Shown in pieces: positions 35,940 through 44,719 of a DNA stretch of 64,000 bases; position 1 is the stretch's first letter, and every line of letters starts with the position of its first letter. The position numbers were made by a program, and so were the translations under genes. Source of the stretch: Pedobacter changchengzhani (GTDB lineage: Bacteria; Bacteroidota; Bacteroidia; Sphingobacteriales; Sphingobacteriaceae). The notes beneath the pieces were generated by a model. The model worked only from the letters and a program-made list of their open reading frames with translations. It searched no databases and was not told the origin of the DNA. Location of the stretch: positions 496,001 to 560,000 of the forward strand of contig NZ_SJCY01000001.1 in NCBI RefSeq assembly GCF_004354365.1, in the 5' to 3' direction.

Positions 35940-36950
35940 ATGCTTACACTAACAGATTTAAAATCATTACTGGCTACGCCACAAAAAATTGTAATAACCA
36001 CACACCATAAACCAGATGGCGATGCAATGGGCTCGTCGTTAGGTTTGTATGCGTATTTAATACAAAAAGGGCATCATGTGCAGGTAATTACGCCTACAGA
36101 TTATCCTGCTTTTTTACATTGGATGCCTAACAATACCAATGTTGTCATTTTTAATGAGGATGAAGCGAAAGCAGCTAAATATGTAGCAGATGCGGCGATT
36201 ATTTTTTGCCTTGATTTTAATACACTAAGCAGAATTAACGAGTTGGGTGAGCTGGTTAGAAATTCGGATGCTAAAAAAGTGATGATTGATCACCATTTAG
36301 AGCCCGAAGATTTTGATGATTATCGCCATTGGAACATAAATGCTTGCGCAGCAGCTCAATTGGTTTTCGATTTTATTGTAAATGAATTAAAAGATGGCGA
36401 ATTTATTAATAAAGATGTAGCCACCTGTTTATATACGGGCATAATGACCGATTCTGGCTCTTTCAGGTTTGCTTCTGCTAATGCAGCAGTTTATCGCATT
36501 GCGGCCGATTTAATTGATAAAGGTGCAGAGCACGATAAAATTCATCAATTGGTATATGATAATTCATCAGAAGATCGCTTGCGGTTTTTGGGCTATTGCT
36601 TATCTAATAAATTAGAAGTTTTGCCTGAATTTAATACCGCAATTATCTCGGTAACTAAAGATGAGTTGGCTAAGTATAAAAGTGGCACTGGAGATACTGA
36701 AGGCGTGGTAAATTATGCACTTTCTATAAATGGTATTCGTTTAGCTGCCTTAATTATCGAAAGATCAGATAAAGTTAAGTTATCTTTACGTTCTACCGGA
36801 GATTTTCCTGCAAATGAAATTTGTAAAAAATACTTTAATGGCGGTGGGCATAGAAACGCTGCTGGTGGCGCAATAGAAAAACCTTTGAAAGATGTGGTTA
36901 ACGAATTTAAATCTATACTTTTAGAGTATAAGGCACAATTATTAGCATAA
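35940..36950 (+). CDS. DHH/DHHA1 phosphoesterase (NrnA-like)
   Basis: A 336-residue enzyme of the oligoribonuclease/pAp-phosphatase type. The metal motifs HHKPDGDAMGSSLGL and MIDHHLEP lie in the DHH domain, and GGGHRNAAGGAIE is the DHHA1 signature. A perfect TAGCTTTG box at 35918-35925 lies 14 bases before the ATG. It likely degrades nanoRNA, pAp or c-di-AMP products. The exact substrate is unknown. Confidence 0.92.
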   Translation: MLTLTDLKSLLATPQKIVITTHHKPDGDAMGSSLGLYAYLIQKGHHVQVITPTDYPAFLHWMPNNTNVVIFNEDEAKAAKYVADAAIIFCLDFNTLSRINELGELVRNSDAKKVMIDHHLEPEDFDDYRHWNINACAAAQLVFDFIVNELKDGEFINKDVATCLYTGIMTDSGSFRFASANAAVYRIAADLIDKGAEHDKIHQLVYDNSSEDRLRFLGYCLSNKLEVLPEFNTAIISVTKDELAKYKSGTGDTEGVVNYALSINGIRLAALIIERSDKVKLSLRSTGDFPANEICKKYFNGGGHRNAAGGAIEKPLKDVVNEFKSILLEYKAQLLA

Positions 36951-37005
36951 ATAAAATTGAAGACAAATAATAAATTTTAAAAATAAAAACAAAGCAATAT
37001 TTTAC

Positions 37006-38040
37006 ATGAAAAAAGGAATTATCATTCTGTTTGCGGCAACATTAGGTTTGGCTGCTTGTAACAACTACAAAAAAGGTGAGGGCGATATGCTTTACAAGAT
37101 TTACAAAAGTGAAGGCAAAGAAAAGATTAAAGAAGGCGATTTCGTTAAATTGAATGGTATTCAAATTATCGAAACTAAAACTAACGGCGATTCTACTTTA
37201 GTGAACACTTACGATCAAGATCGTCCGGCTTTTTTCCCAATTAGTAAATCTTTATTTAAAGGCGATATGGCTGCAGCTTTAAAATTAATGGGCGAAGGCG
37301 ATAGTGCATCTTTTAAATTGAACTTAGATTCGATGGCTAAATATTCTGGTCAACCAAAACCAGCATCAGCTAAAACAAACTATGCAACTTTTACCGTTAA
37401 AATTGAGAAAGTTTTACGTAAAAAAGCAAATGAACCAGATTCACTTTTCGAAAAAGATAAAAGAGCTTTCTTCGAGACAGAATACAAAGGTTTAATAGCT
37501 AAAAACAAAGGAACCGAGGAAGCAAAAATTAAGAAATATATTGCTGATAACAACATCAAAGCAACAACTTCTGCTTCTGGTTTAATGTACGAAATTAAAA
37601 CACCTGGTGATGCAGAAAGAGCAGCAATGGGCGATACTGTAATGGTAAATTACACAGGTAGATTTACTTCTAAAAAATCAAACGGAAAAGATAATGTGTT
37701 TGATACAAGTGATGAAAAAGTAGCTACAGCTGCTGGTGTACATTCGCCAATGGCAAAGTATGGCCCTCGTCCAATTGTTATGGGCCAAGTTGTACCTGGT
37801 TTTAACGAAGGTTTATCAATGATTGGTAAAGGCGGTAAAATTATTTTAGTTATGCCTTCTAAATTAGCTTATGGCGAAAACGGTGGTGGTCCAATTAATC
37901 CTTTTACTCCATTGGTATTTGAAGTTGAATTAACTGGTATTAAAAAAGCTAAAGCTCCAGTGGCAACTGCTCCAGTGGCTGGCGCTCCAGCAACTACAAC
38001 AGCAGTTCCAACTGCTCCTGTAGCTCCTGTAAAAAAATAA
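37006..38040 (+). CDS. FKBP-type isomerase lipoprotein
   Basis: A 344-residue lipoprotein with the lipidated Cys in LGLAACNNYKKG. An N-terminal FKBP-like half (GDFVKLNGIQIIETK...DQDRPAFFPI) lacks obvious catalytic residues. A second, complete FKBP domain follows (TVMVNYTGRFTSKKSNGKDN, then PSKLAYGENGGGPINPFTP). It ends in a Pro/Ala/Thr-rich tail of repeats such as APVATAPVAGAP. It follows the DHH gene by 55 bases and has a strong terminator after it. Confidence 0.92.
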   Translation: MKKGIIILFAATLGLAACNNYKKGEGDMLYKIYKSEGKEKIKEGDFVKLNGIQIIETKTNGDSTLVNTYDQDRPAFFPISKSLFKGDMAAALKLMGEGDSASFKLNLDSMAKYSGQPKPASAKTNYATFTVKIEKVLRKKANEPDSLFEKDKRAFFETEYKGLIAKNKGTEEAKIKKYIADNNIKATTSASGLMYEIKTPGDAERAAMGDTVMVNYTGRFTSKKSNGKDNVFDTSDEKVATAAGVHSPMAKYGPRPIVMGQVVPGFNEGLSMIGKGGKIILVMPSKLAYGENGGGPINPFTPLVFEVELTGIKKAKAPVATAPVAGAPATTTAVPTAPVAPVKK

Positions 38041-38062
38041 AACAAAAGTATTTAACATATTG

Positions 38063-38098
38063 AGGCGTAAGATTTAGGTAATACCTATTCTTACGCCT
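38063..38098 (+). terminator. Terminator of the FKBP lipoprotein gene
   Basis: AGGCGTAAGA pairs with TCTTACGCCT, with an inner AGGT/ACCT arm, followed directly by a run of T. This is one of the strongest intrinsic terminators in the window. Confidence 0.88.
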
Positions 38099-38188
38099 TT
38101 TTTGTTGCTTCTGTGTCTAAAAATTAATAAACCTATTTACCATTACCTAAAAACCTAACAACATTTTTCATTTTAGTATATTTAGCCC

Positions 38189-38956
38189 ATGATTTTTACC
38201 GATACCCACACGCATTTGTATTACGAGCAAGATGCCGAAAAACAGAGCCAGTTAATCGAGCGCTGCTTTGAAAATGATGTAACACGGTTGTTTCTGCCTA
38301 ATGTAGATGTGGCTTCCATTGCGATGATTGATAACTTAGTGAAAAAATATCCTGAAAATTGTTTCGCAATGGCTGGCTTGCATCCATGCGATGTGAAGGA
38401 GGATTATCTTACTCAAATGGATGCAATTTATGCGAGTATTGCTGGGCGAAATATTTATGCCATTGGTGAAATAGGCATTGATTTATATTGGGATAAAACT
38501 ACTTTGGCCATTCAGCAAGATGCTTTTCGAAAGCAAATTAGATGGGCAAAAGAGTTAGGCTTGCCTATTGTAATTCACTGTCGTGAGGCATTCGACGAAG
38601 TTTTCGAATTGTTAGAAAGCGAAAAAGATGAAAAGCTTCGTGGAATATTTCATTGTTTTACAGGAAATGTAAAACAAGCTAAACAAGCAATAAATTTAAA
38701 TTTTTATTTGGGTATTGGTGGTGTAGTTACCTATAAAAAAGCAGGATTGGATACTGTATTAGCTGAAATAGATTTAGCTAATTTAGTTTTGGAAACCGAT
38801 TCGCCGTATTTGGCTCCTGTTCCGTTTCGGGGCAAACCAAATGAAAGCAGTTACCTCGTTTACATAGCGCAAAAATTAGCAGATATTTATAAAGTTTCTA
38901 TAGCGGAAATTGCAAATGTAACCACCCAAAACGCTAAAAAAGTTTTTGGCATTTAA
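38189..38956 (+). CDS. TatD family hydrolase
   Basis: A 255-residue metal-dependent TIM-barrel hydrolase/DNase. The metal ligands are visible in FTDTHTHLYYEQD, GEIGIDLYWD, IVIHCREAFD, GIFHCFTG and ETDSPYLAPVPFRGKPNES. Relatives act as 3'-5' exonucleases or D-aminoacyl-tRNA-related hydrolases. It is a single gene followed by 170 bases of non-coding DNA. Confidence 0.93.
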   Translation: MIFTDTHTHLYYEQDAEKQSQLIERCFENDVTRLFLPNVDVASIAMIDNLVKKYPENCFAMAGLHPCDVKEDYLTQMDAIYASIAGRNIYAIGEIGIDLYWDKTTLAIQQDAFRKQIRWAKELGLPIVIHCREAFDEVFELLESEKDEKLRGIFHCFTGNVKQAKQAINLNFYLGIGGVVTYKKAGLDTVLAEIDLANLVLETDSPYLAPVPFRGKPNESSYLVYIAQKLADIYKVSIAEIANVTTQNAKKVFGI

Positions 38957-39128
38957 TTGATAAGTATCATCAATCATCTTATCTACGAGTGTATTAATTG
39001 GACTGTAATTAATAAAATGGCAAAAAAGAACCTTTTATAGGTTTAATTATATGAATTTTAACATTAATAAGCCTATTTAATTAAAATTCTTTTAGTTTCT
39101 TTGTGGTGAGCAACCTTTCCAAAACCAA

Positions 39129-40166
39129 ATGAATAAAATTTTTGTAATTTATACTGGTGGTACCATCGGTATGGTGAACGATCCAGTTAATGGCATGTTA
39201 ATTCCTTTTAATTTTGAACAGATAAAGGAAAACGTGCCAGAGTTGAGTCGATTGAATTACCATTTGGAAGTCCATTCTTTTGATCCTGTTTTGGATTCCT
39301 CTAACATGGATCCAGAAATTTGGAAAACATTGGCGGAGTTGGTGTACAAAAATTACGATTTATATGATGGTTTTGTAATCCTTCATGGTTCAGATACCAT
39401 GGCTTTTACAGCATCTGCACTCAGTTTTATGCTCGAAAATTTGGATAAACCTGTGGTTTTAACAGGCTCTCAATTGCCCATCGGAGAAATTCGTACAGAT
39501 GCAAAGGAAAATTTAATTACCGCTTTAGAAATCGCTGCGGCCAAGGAAAATGGAAAATCGTTAGTGCCCGAAGTATGCATCTATTTTGATTCGCAACTTT
39601 TTAGGGGCAATCGCTCTATAAAATACAATAGCGAAAAATTCGAAGCTTTTAGGTCGCCAAATTACGCTGTTTTGGCAGAAGCAGGTGTGCATTTGCAGTT
39701 TAATAAAAACTATATTTTAAAACCGCCTACCGAGAAGCTAATTTTAAGAACAAACTTTAATGCTAATATCGGTGTGCTTAAATTATACCCCGGCATTACG
39801 CCACAAGCTGTTCAAGCCATTACAACATCTAAAGTAGATGCAATTATTTTAGAAACCTTTGGCTCGGGTAATACCACTACGGTGCAGTGGTTTTTAGATA
39901 GTTTAAAAGATGCTATCGCTAATGGAAAAATTATCATCGATATTTCGCAATGTAAAAAAGGTTCGGTGCAATTAGGACGCTACGAAACAAGTAAAGAATT
40001 GCAAAAAATGGGCGTTTTAAGTGGCTTCGACTTAACTTTTGAAGCAACCGTAACTAAGTTAATGTTTGTAATGGGTTTAGGTTTGCCACTTGAGGAATGT
40101 AGAACGATTATGGAAAAATCAATCCGCGGAGAACTCACTAACGAAAAAACTCCTTTTGTATCATAG
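39129..40166 (+). CDS. ansA: Type I L-asparaginase
   Basis: The enzyme hydrolyses asparagine to aspartate and ammonia. The 345 residues begin KIFVIYTGGTIGMV, carrying the first nucleophile Thr. The second active-site stretch is LHGSDTMAFTASALSFM. There is no signal peptide, so it is cytoplasmic. The next gene starts 30 bases downstream and may be in the same operon. Confidence 0.93.
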   Translation: MNKIFVIYTGGTIGMVNDPVNGMLIPFNFEQIKENVPELSRLNYHLEVHSFDPVLDSSNMDPEIWKTLAELVYKNYDLYDGFVILHGSDTMAFTASALSFMLENLDKPVVLTGSQLPIGEIRTDAKENLITALEIAAAKENGKSLVPEVCIYFDSQLFRGNRSIKYNSEKFEAFRSPNYAVLAEAGVHLQFNKNYILKPPTEKLILRTNFNANIGVLKLYPGITPQAVQAITTSKVDAIILETFGSGNTTTVQWFLDSLKDAIANGKIIIDISQCKKGSVQLGRYETSKELQKMGVLSGFDLTFEATVTKLMFVMGLGLPLEECRTIMEKSIRGELTNEKTPFVS

Positions 40167-40196
40167 TGCCTGCAAAGTAAATTTTTATTAAAATAT

Positions 40197-41177
40197 ATGA
40201 TTGCTAATAAAAATAATACCACAAACCAATTCGATATCGTCATCATCGGCGCCGGACCCATCGGAATGGCTTGCGCTATCGAAGCGCAAAAAGCCAATTT
40301 AAGTTATGTGATTATAGAAAAAGGTGCATTGGTTAATAGTTTGTTCAACTATCCAGTTTTCATGACTTTCTTCTCTACCTCGCAAAAATTAGAAATTGGT
40401 GGCGTTCCATTTGTTACCATCAATCCTAAGCCAAACCGTAACGAAGCCGTAGAATATTACCGTAGAGTGGCAGAAAAATTTAGCTTAAAAATCAATCTTT
40501 TTGAAACTGTAAACCGGGTAGTAAAAGATGCGGATGATGTTTTCGAAATTACTACTTCTAAAGCTGATTATATTGCCAGCAATGTTGTTGTAGCGACAGG
40601 TTTTTACGATGTGCCACTATTAATGAATGTAAAAGGCGAAAACTTGCCAAAGGTTACCCATTATTACAAAGATCCACATTTATATGCTTTTCAAAATGTA
40701 GTTGTTGTTGGCGCAAATAACTCTGGCGTAGATGCCGCTTTAGAGACATACAGAAAAGGCGCAAACGTTACCATGATTATCCGAAGCGGAGAACTTGGCC
40801 CGAATGTGAAATACTGGGTACGCCCTGATATTCAGAACCGGATTAACGAAGGAGCGATAACGGCTTACTTTGATTCAGAATTGATGGAAATTAAAGAAAA
40901 CGACGTCGATATTAAAACCCCTGAAGGTATTATAACGATACCCAACGATTTCGTAATTGCCATGACCGGTTATCAGCCCGATTTTGCTATGTTGAGGAAA
41001 TTTGGCATTGATTTGCCAGATAGTTTGTGCCCCGTTTACAATGAAGAAACGATGGAAACCAATGTTAAAGGGTTATATTTAGCAGGTGTAGTTTGTGGCG
41101 GTTTAGATACGCACAAGCTGTTTATCGAAAATTCGAGAGTACATGCAGAAATGATTGTGAGAGATATTTTGGGTTAG
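40197..41177 (+). CDS. YpdA-like FAD/NAD(P)-binding reductase
   Basis: A 326-residue two-Rossmann flavoprotein. The FAD motif is IIGAGPIGMACAIEAQ and the NAD(P) motif is VVGANNSGVDAALETY, with ATG-type VATGFYDVP in between. It has no redox CxxC pair, as in YpdA, the bacillithiol disulfide reductase. Bacteroidota often carry this gene; that the thiol here is bacillithiol is inferred. Confidence 0.88.
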   Translation: MIANKNNTTNQFDIVIIGAGPIGMACAIEAQKANLSYVIIEKGALVNSLFNYPVFMTFFSTSQKLEIGGVPFVTINPKPNRNEAVEYYRRVAEKFSLKINLFETVNRVVKDADDVFEITTSKADYIASNVVVATGFYDVPLLMNVKGENLPKVTHYYKDPHLYAFQNVVVVGANNSGVDAALETYRKGANVTMIIRSGELGPNVKYWVRPDIQNRINEGAITAYFDSELMEIKENDVDIKTPEGIITIPNDFVIAMTGYQPDFAMLRKFGIDLPDSLCPVYNEETMETNVKGLYLAGVVCGGLDTHKLFIENSRVHAEMIVRDILG

Positions 41178-41636
41178 GCTCGAATTTCCAATCTTGTTAA
41201 GCGTGCGATGTACTAAAGCCATAACGCCGGGATAATGAAATATCGTTTTTTACTCGTCGCTAGCGTTAACGATTGGAGCGATATCCCTGGCCTGTCCGGC
41301 AGGCAGGCTTTTTGGTTTTTTCTACCAAAAAGCTAAAGTCCCGAAATTTCGGGATTAAAACGCCCAAATACTAATTATAAATGAATTGTAATTATCAATC
41401 CAAATTTTAAGTATAAAAAAAAGCAACCATCTTTTGCAGGCAAAGTTTTGAAAAAAGAGGCTATTTCAACTTTACTGCATTTTCAAATTTCCCCAAATTC
41501 TATCAATCAAATGCAATGCATAAGTAAAGAAATATCCCATTCCGCCCATTGTTTCCCGTTACGCAATTCTGCGCTACAATAGATTATCTTATTAAAAGAA
41601 ATTAGCTTAAGTTTGCAATCAAAATTTTTCGCCTTA
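41178..41636. repeat. Dispersed element copy 2 and other non-coding sequence
   Basis: The gap after the YpdA-like gene holds GCTAGCGTTAACGAT from 41259, the CCTGTCCGGCAGGCAGG palindrome at 41291-41307, a GCTTTTTGG/CCAAAAAGC hairpin, TCCCGAAATTTCGGGA near 41339 and AACGCCCAAA at 41359-41368. From 41370 to 41607 I see nothing beyond AT-rich sequence. TAAGTTTG at 41608-41615 is the likely -7 box of the next gene. Confidence 0.65.
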
Positions 41637-42608
41637 ATGCCGGGAATCGAACAGATAAAGAAACCTATAGCCACAGATATTAAAGCGTTTGAGAAAACCT
41701 TTAAAGAATCGATGCACAGCGACGCACCGTTGTTGGATAGAATTACCCATTATATTGTAAAACAAAAGGGTAAGCAAATGCGCCCAATGTTTGTGTTTTT
41801 TGCTGCAAAATTATGCGGTGGCATTACCGAATCTACACACCGGGGCGCTGCGTTGGTAGAGCTTTTACATACCGCTACGCTTGTACATGATGATGTGGTT
41901 GATAACGCTTACGAGCGTAGAGGCTTTTTCTCTATTAATGCATTATGGAAAAATAAAATTGCCGTTTTAGTGGGCGATTATCTTTTGGCAAAGGGATTAC
42001 TACTTTCTGTAAACAATAACGAGCATCGGTTGTTACAAATTGTATCAGAAGCGGTAAAACAAATGAGTGAGGGTGAATTGTTGCAGGTGGAAAAGGTTAG
42101 GAAGATGGATATTTCCGAAGATTTATATTTCGATGTAATCCGCCAGAAAACGGCTTCGTTAATTGCTTCGTGCTGTGCTGCGGGTGCTGCGTCTTCTGGT
42201 GCAGATGATGCAACGATTGAAAAAATGCGCTTGTTTGGCGAAAAAGTTGGTATAGCTTTTCAAATTAAAGATGATACCTTCGATTTTGGGACTGATGATG
42301 TTGGTAAACCTTTGGGGATAGATATTAAAGAGAAAAAGGTTACTTTGCCATTAATTTATGCGTTAAATAAGGCCGATAAAGTCGAAAGAAAACGGATCAT
42401 TAATTTAGTTAAAAATCATCAAGACGAAGCGCCAAAAATTCAGCAAATTATCGATTTTGTAAATGAGAAACAGGGTGTTTACTACGCCAATCAAAAAATG
42501 TTAGCATACCAAAAGGAAGCTTTTGATATTTTACATCAATTTGAGGCTGGAGAAGCGAGAACAGGTTTAGAGCAACTCGTTTTATACACCACCGAACGTA
42601 AAAAATAA
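41637..42608 (+). CDS. Polyprenyl diphosphate synthase
   Basis: An all-helical isoprenyl chain elongase of 323 residues from the ATG at 41637. A TTG at 41613 lies inside the TAAGTTTG promoter box and is rejected. The first Asp-rich motif is VHDDVVDNAYERRG and the second is FQIKDDTFDFG. It probably makes the C35-C40 side chain of menaquinone or the like. The stop overlaps the TerC start by one base. Confidence 0.93.
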   Translation: MPGIEQIKKPIATDIKAFEKTFKESMHSDAPLLDRITHYIVKQKGKQMRPMFVFFAAKLCGGITESTHRGAALVELLHTATLVHDDVVDNAYERRGFFSINALWKNKIAVLVGDYLLAKGLLLSVNNNEHRLLQIVSEAVKQMSEGELLQVEKVRKMDISEDLYFDVIRQKTASLIASCCAAGAASSGADDATIEKMRLFGEKVGIAFQIKDDTFDFGTDDVGKPLGIDIKEKKVTLPLIYALNKADKVERKRIINLVKNHQDEAPKIQQIIDFVNEKQGVYYANQKMLAYQKEAFDILHQFEAGEARTGLEQLVLYTTERKK

Positions 42609-43666
42609 TGAGCAACGAATTACTTTTCAGTATTGGCTTCCTTTTATTCATTGCTTTAATTTTGGCATTGGATTTAGGTCTTTTTAGTAAAAAAGAACAC
42701 GTTGTTAGCTTAAAACAAGCTGGCATAATGAGCTTAATTATGGTGGCTATGGCCATTGGTTTCTATTTTGTGTTAATTACCGAAGGTCAGGAATTACATG
42801 GAATTACCGATTTTGCGCACTTAAAAGAAATAATTGTTCGGCATCAGCACCACATCAAAATCGTTCCCGATGATTTTGAACAGAGTTTAGCCATTTATAA
42901 ACAAAACCTAGGTTTAGAGTTTTTAACAGGTTACGTTATTGAATACGCACTTTCTATCGATAACATTTTTGTAATCGTTTTAATATTTTCGGCTTTTTCT
43001 GTTGAGGAAAAATACTATCACCGTGTGTTGTTTTGGGGTATTTTAGGCGCCATTATAATGCGTTTTATCTTCATTTTTGTTGGCGCTGCGCTAATTACCA
43101 AGTTTGGGTGGATTCTTTATATTTTTGGTGCTTTCTTGGTTTTTACCGGTGTAAAAATGTTTTTTAGTAACGATGATGATGATAAAATAGATCCAGAAAA
43201 TCATCCCGTTGTAAAATGGGCATCAAAAATATTCTCCATTCACCCTAAGTATGAAGGCAAAAATTTCTTTATAAAAATTGACCACAAACGTTTGGTTACG
43301 CCATTATTTTTGGTGTTGTTAATTGTAGAATTTACCGATTTACTTTTTGCAGTTGATTCTATTCCGGCAATTTTTGCAGTCACAAAAGACCCTTATATTG
43401 TATTTTTCTCTAATATTTTCGCCATAATGGGCTTGCGTTCCATGTTCTTCTTATTGGTAAATATTATTCATAAATTCCATTATTTAAAAACCGGATTGGC
43501 AATTTTACTCGCTTTTATTGGCGTAAAAATGCTTGGGCATGTGTATTTAGAGCGAATAGGTTTCACTACCAAACATTCGTTAATTGTTATTTTAGCAATT
43601 TTGGTCGTTAGTGTTGTGGCCTCTTTGGCCTTTCCGAAGAAAAAAGCACCTAAGAAAATAGCTTAA
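42608..43666 (+). CDS. TerC family integral membrane protein
   Basis: A 352-residue protein with about nine membrane helices. The TerC signatures are EYALSIDNIFVIVLIFSAF and FTDLLFAVDSIPAIFAVTKD, each with conserved acidic residues in the membrane. Relatives (Alx, TerC) handle Mn2+ or metal stress during secretion. It is coupled to the polyprenyl synthase gene (TAATG overlap). Confidence 0.92.
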   Translation: MSNELLFSIGFLLFIALILALDLGLFSKKEHVVSLKQAGIMSLIMVAMAIGFYFVLITEGQELHGITDFAHLKEIIVRHQHHIKIVPDDFEQSLAIYKQNLGLEFLTGYVIEYALSIDNIFVIVLIFSAFSVEEKYYHRVLFWGILGAIIMRFIFIFVGAALITKFGWILYIFGAFLVFTGVKMFFSNDDDDKIDPENHPVVKWASKIFSIHPKYEGKNFFIKIDHKRLVTPLFLVLLIVEFTDLLFAVDSIPAIFAVTKDPYIVFFSNIFAIMGLRSMFFLLVNIIHKFHYLKTGLAILLAFIGVKMLGHVYLERIGFTTKHSLIVILAILVVSVVASLAFPKKKAPKKIA

Positions 43667-44023
43667 ATATTGCTTCGTTTTGAATTTAGATTGTTAACGA
43701 TTTTTTGAAAAAGTAACGACAGTAGCGTTTTTTTAAGTCAGTCCCGCTTTCCGTTTTACTCCATTACATTCCGTGCTCACTGCAATCGGGGTTAGAAAAA
43801 ACTTTGTTCAGTAACCGTTAATGCAGGTTGCATAAGGCCACCTAAAACTAGTTAATTATAAATTGAATCATGAATAACCATCACGCTAACTCCCATCCTT
43901 TTTTCAAGGAGTTGTTAATTTTCCTTTGTAGTTTAAGGTTTGGTTTGCTCTTTTATTTTGTATCAACATGCGTTTAAGCTATTTTTCTTCTCAAAACATA
44001 ACTCAATCATTTGTCTCAAAAAA

Positions 44024-44052
44024 AAACGGCTGACAAATTTTGTCAGCCGTTT
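44024..44052. terminator. Terminator hairpin, duplicated copy
   Basis: AAACGGCTGACAAA pairs with TTTGTCAGCCGTTT. The sequence is identical to the hairpin after the intact fabV. Confidence 0.8.
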
Positions 44053-44084
44053 GGGACTATATAAAATAGGGTTTTATACCTTAA

Positions 44085-44170
44085 CTACAATTCTACTAAA
44101 CCTTCAATCGCAACCATTTCATTGGCTTCGGCTTTATAATCTACATGGTCAACTTCGAAACCGAATAAGC
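44085..44170 (-). pseudogene. Truncated fabV fragment (C-terminal codons only)
   Basis: The minus strand reads the last residues of FabV (ending EMVAIEGLVEL) with the same stop codon. It has no upstream coding part. It is a remnant created by the local duplication, not a gene. Confidence 0.85.
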
Positions 44171-44171
44171 T

Positions 44172-44564
44172 CCATCTAGCGCAAGTCTATGCTCGGTTAT
44201 TCTAGCCCCATCTAGCGCAAGTCTATGCTCGGTTATTCTAGCGCAAGCGTCCCGCTTGTGATGTAGTGGGAAAATAAGAGATATTTCCAGTTTTTTACTC
44301 AACTTTAATTTTAAGTCACAAGCGAGACGCTTGCGCCAGATTGCGGTTTAAGGTTTTGGTTGGCTCTTTATATTTTACATAGACATACGTTTAAGCTATT
44401 TTTCTTCTCAAAACATAACTCAATCCCCATCTAGCGCGAGTCTATGCTCGGTTATTCTAGCGCAAGCGTCCCGCTTGTGATGTAGTGGGTAAAATAAGAG
44501 ATATTTCCAGTTTTTTACTCAACTTTAATTTTAAGTCACAAGCGAGACGCTTGCGCCAGATTGC
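44172..44564. repeat. Tandem array: CATCTAGCGC units and a 96-base hairpin element (x2)
   Basis: Units reading CCATCTAGCGCAAGTCTATG and onward start at about 44172, 44206 and 44425. Two of them lead into a hairpin element at 44241-44336 and 44460-44556. Its 21-base arms differ by one mismatch (GCGCAAGCGTCCCGC on the left, GCGAGACGCTTGCGC on the right). The segment 44206-44424 is tandemly repeated with a period of 219 bases. No protein-coding gene is present. The copies resemble a non-autonomous palindromic element amplified locally. Confidence 0.85.
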
Positions 44565-44658
44565 GGTTTAAGGTTTGGTTGGCTCTTTTATTTTACATCA
44601 ACATGCGTTTAAGCTATTTTTCTTCTCAAAACATAACTCAATCATTTGTCTCAAAAAA

Positions 44659-44687
44659 AAACGGCTGACAAATTTTGTCAGCCGTTT
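44659..44687 (-). terminator. Terminator of fabV
   Basis: The same perfect AAACGGCTGACAAA/TTTGTCAGCCGTTT stem, flanked by a plus-strand A-run that reads as U in fabV mRNA. It lies 33 bases past the fabV stop. Confidence 0.88.
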
Positions 44688-44719
44688 GGGACTATATAAA
44701 ATAGGGTTTTATACCTTAA

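Larger units (their letters stand above)
43931..44171. repeat. Duplicate of the fabV 3' end and its terminator
   Basis: About 240 bases are nearly identical to 44565-44806, at a constant offset of 635 bases in the terminator and fabV tail. They include the terminator and about 86 bases of the fabV 3' end (44085-44170), enough for some 28 C-terminal residues and the stop. The copy breaks off at CCGAATAAGCT, where CATCTAGCGC-type units begin. Confidence 0.9.

Noticed and set aside
43940..44179. Two similar plus-strand frames (here and at 44575-44847)
   Set aside because: They arise from the duplicated fabV 3' end, read on the wrong strand, and cross the terminator hairpin.
44172..44564. CRISPR array
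   Set aside because: The repeats are not evenly spaced with unique spacers; they are tandem duplications of a palindromic element with no cas genes nearby.
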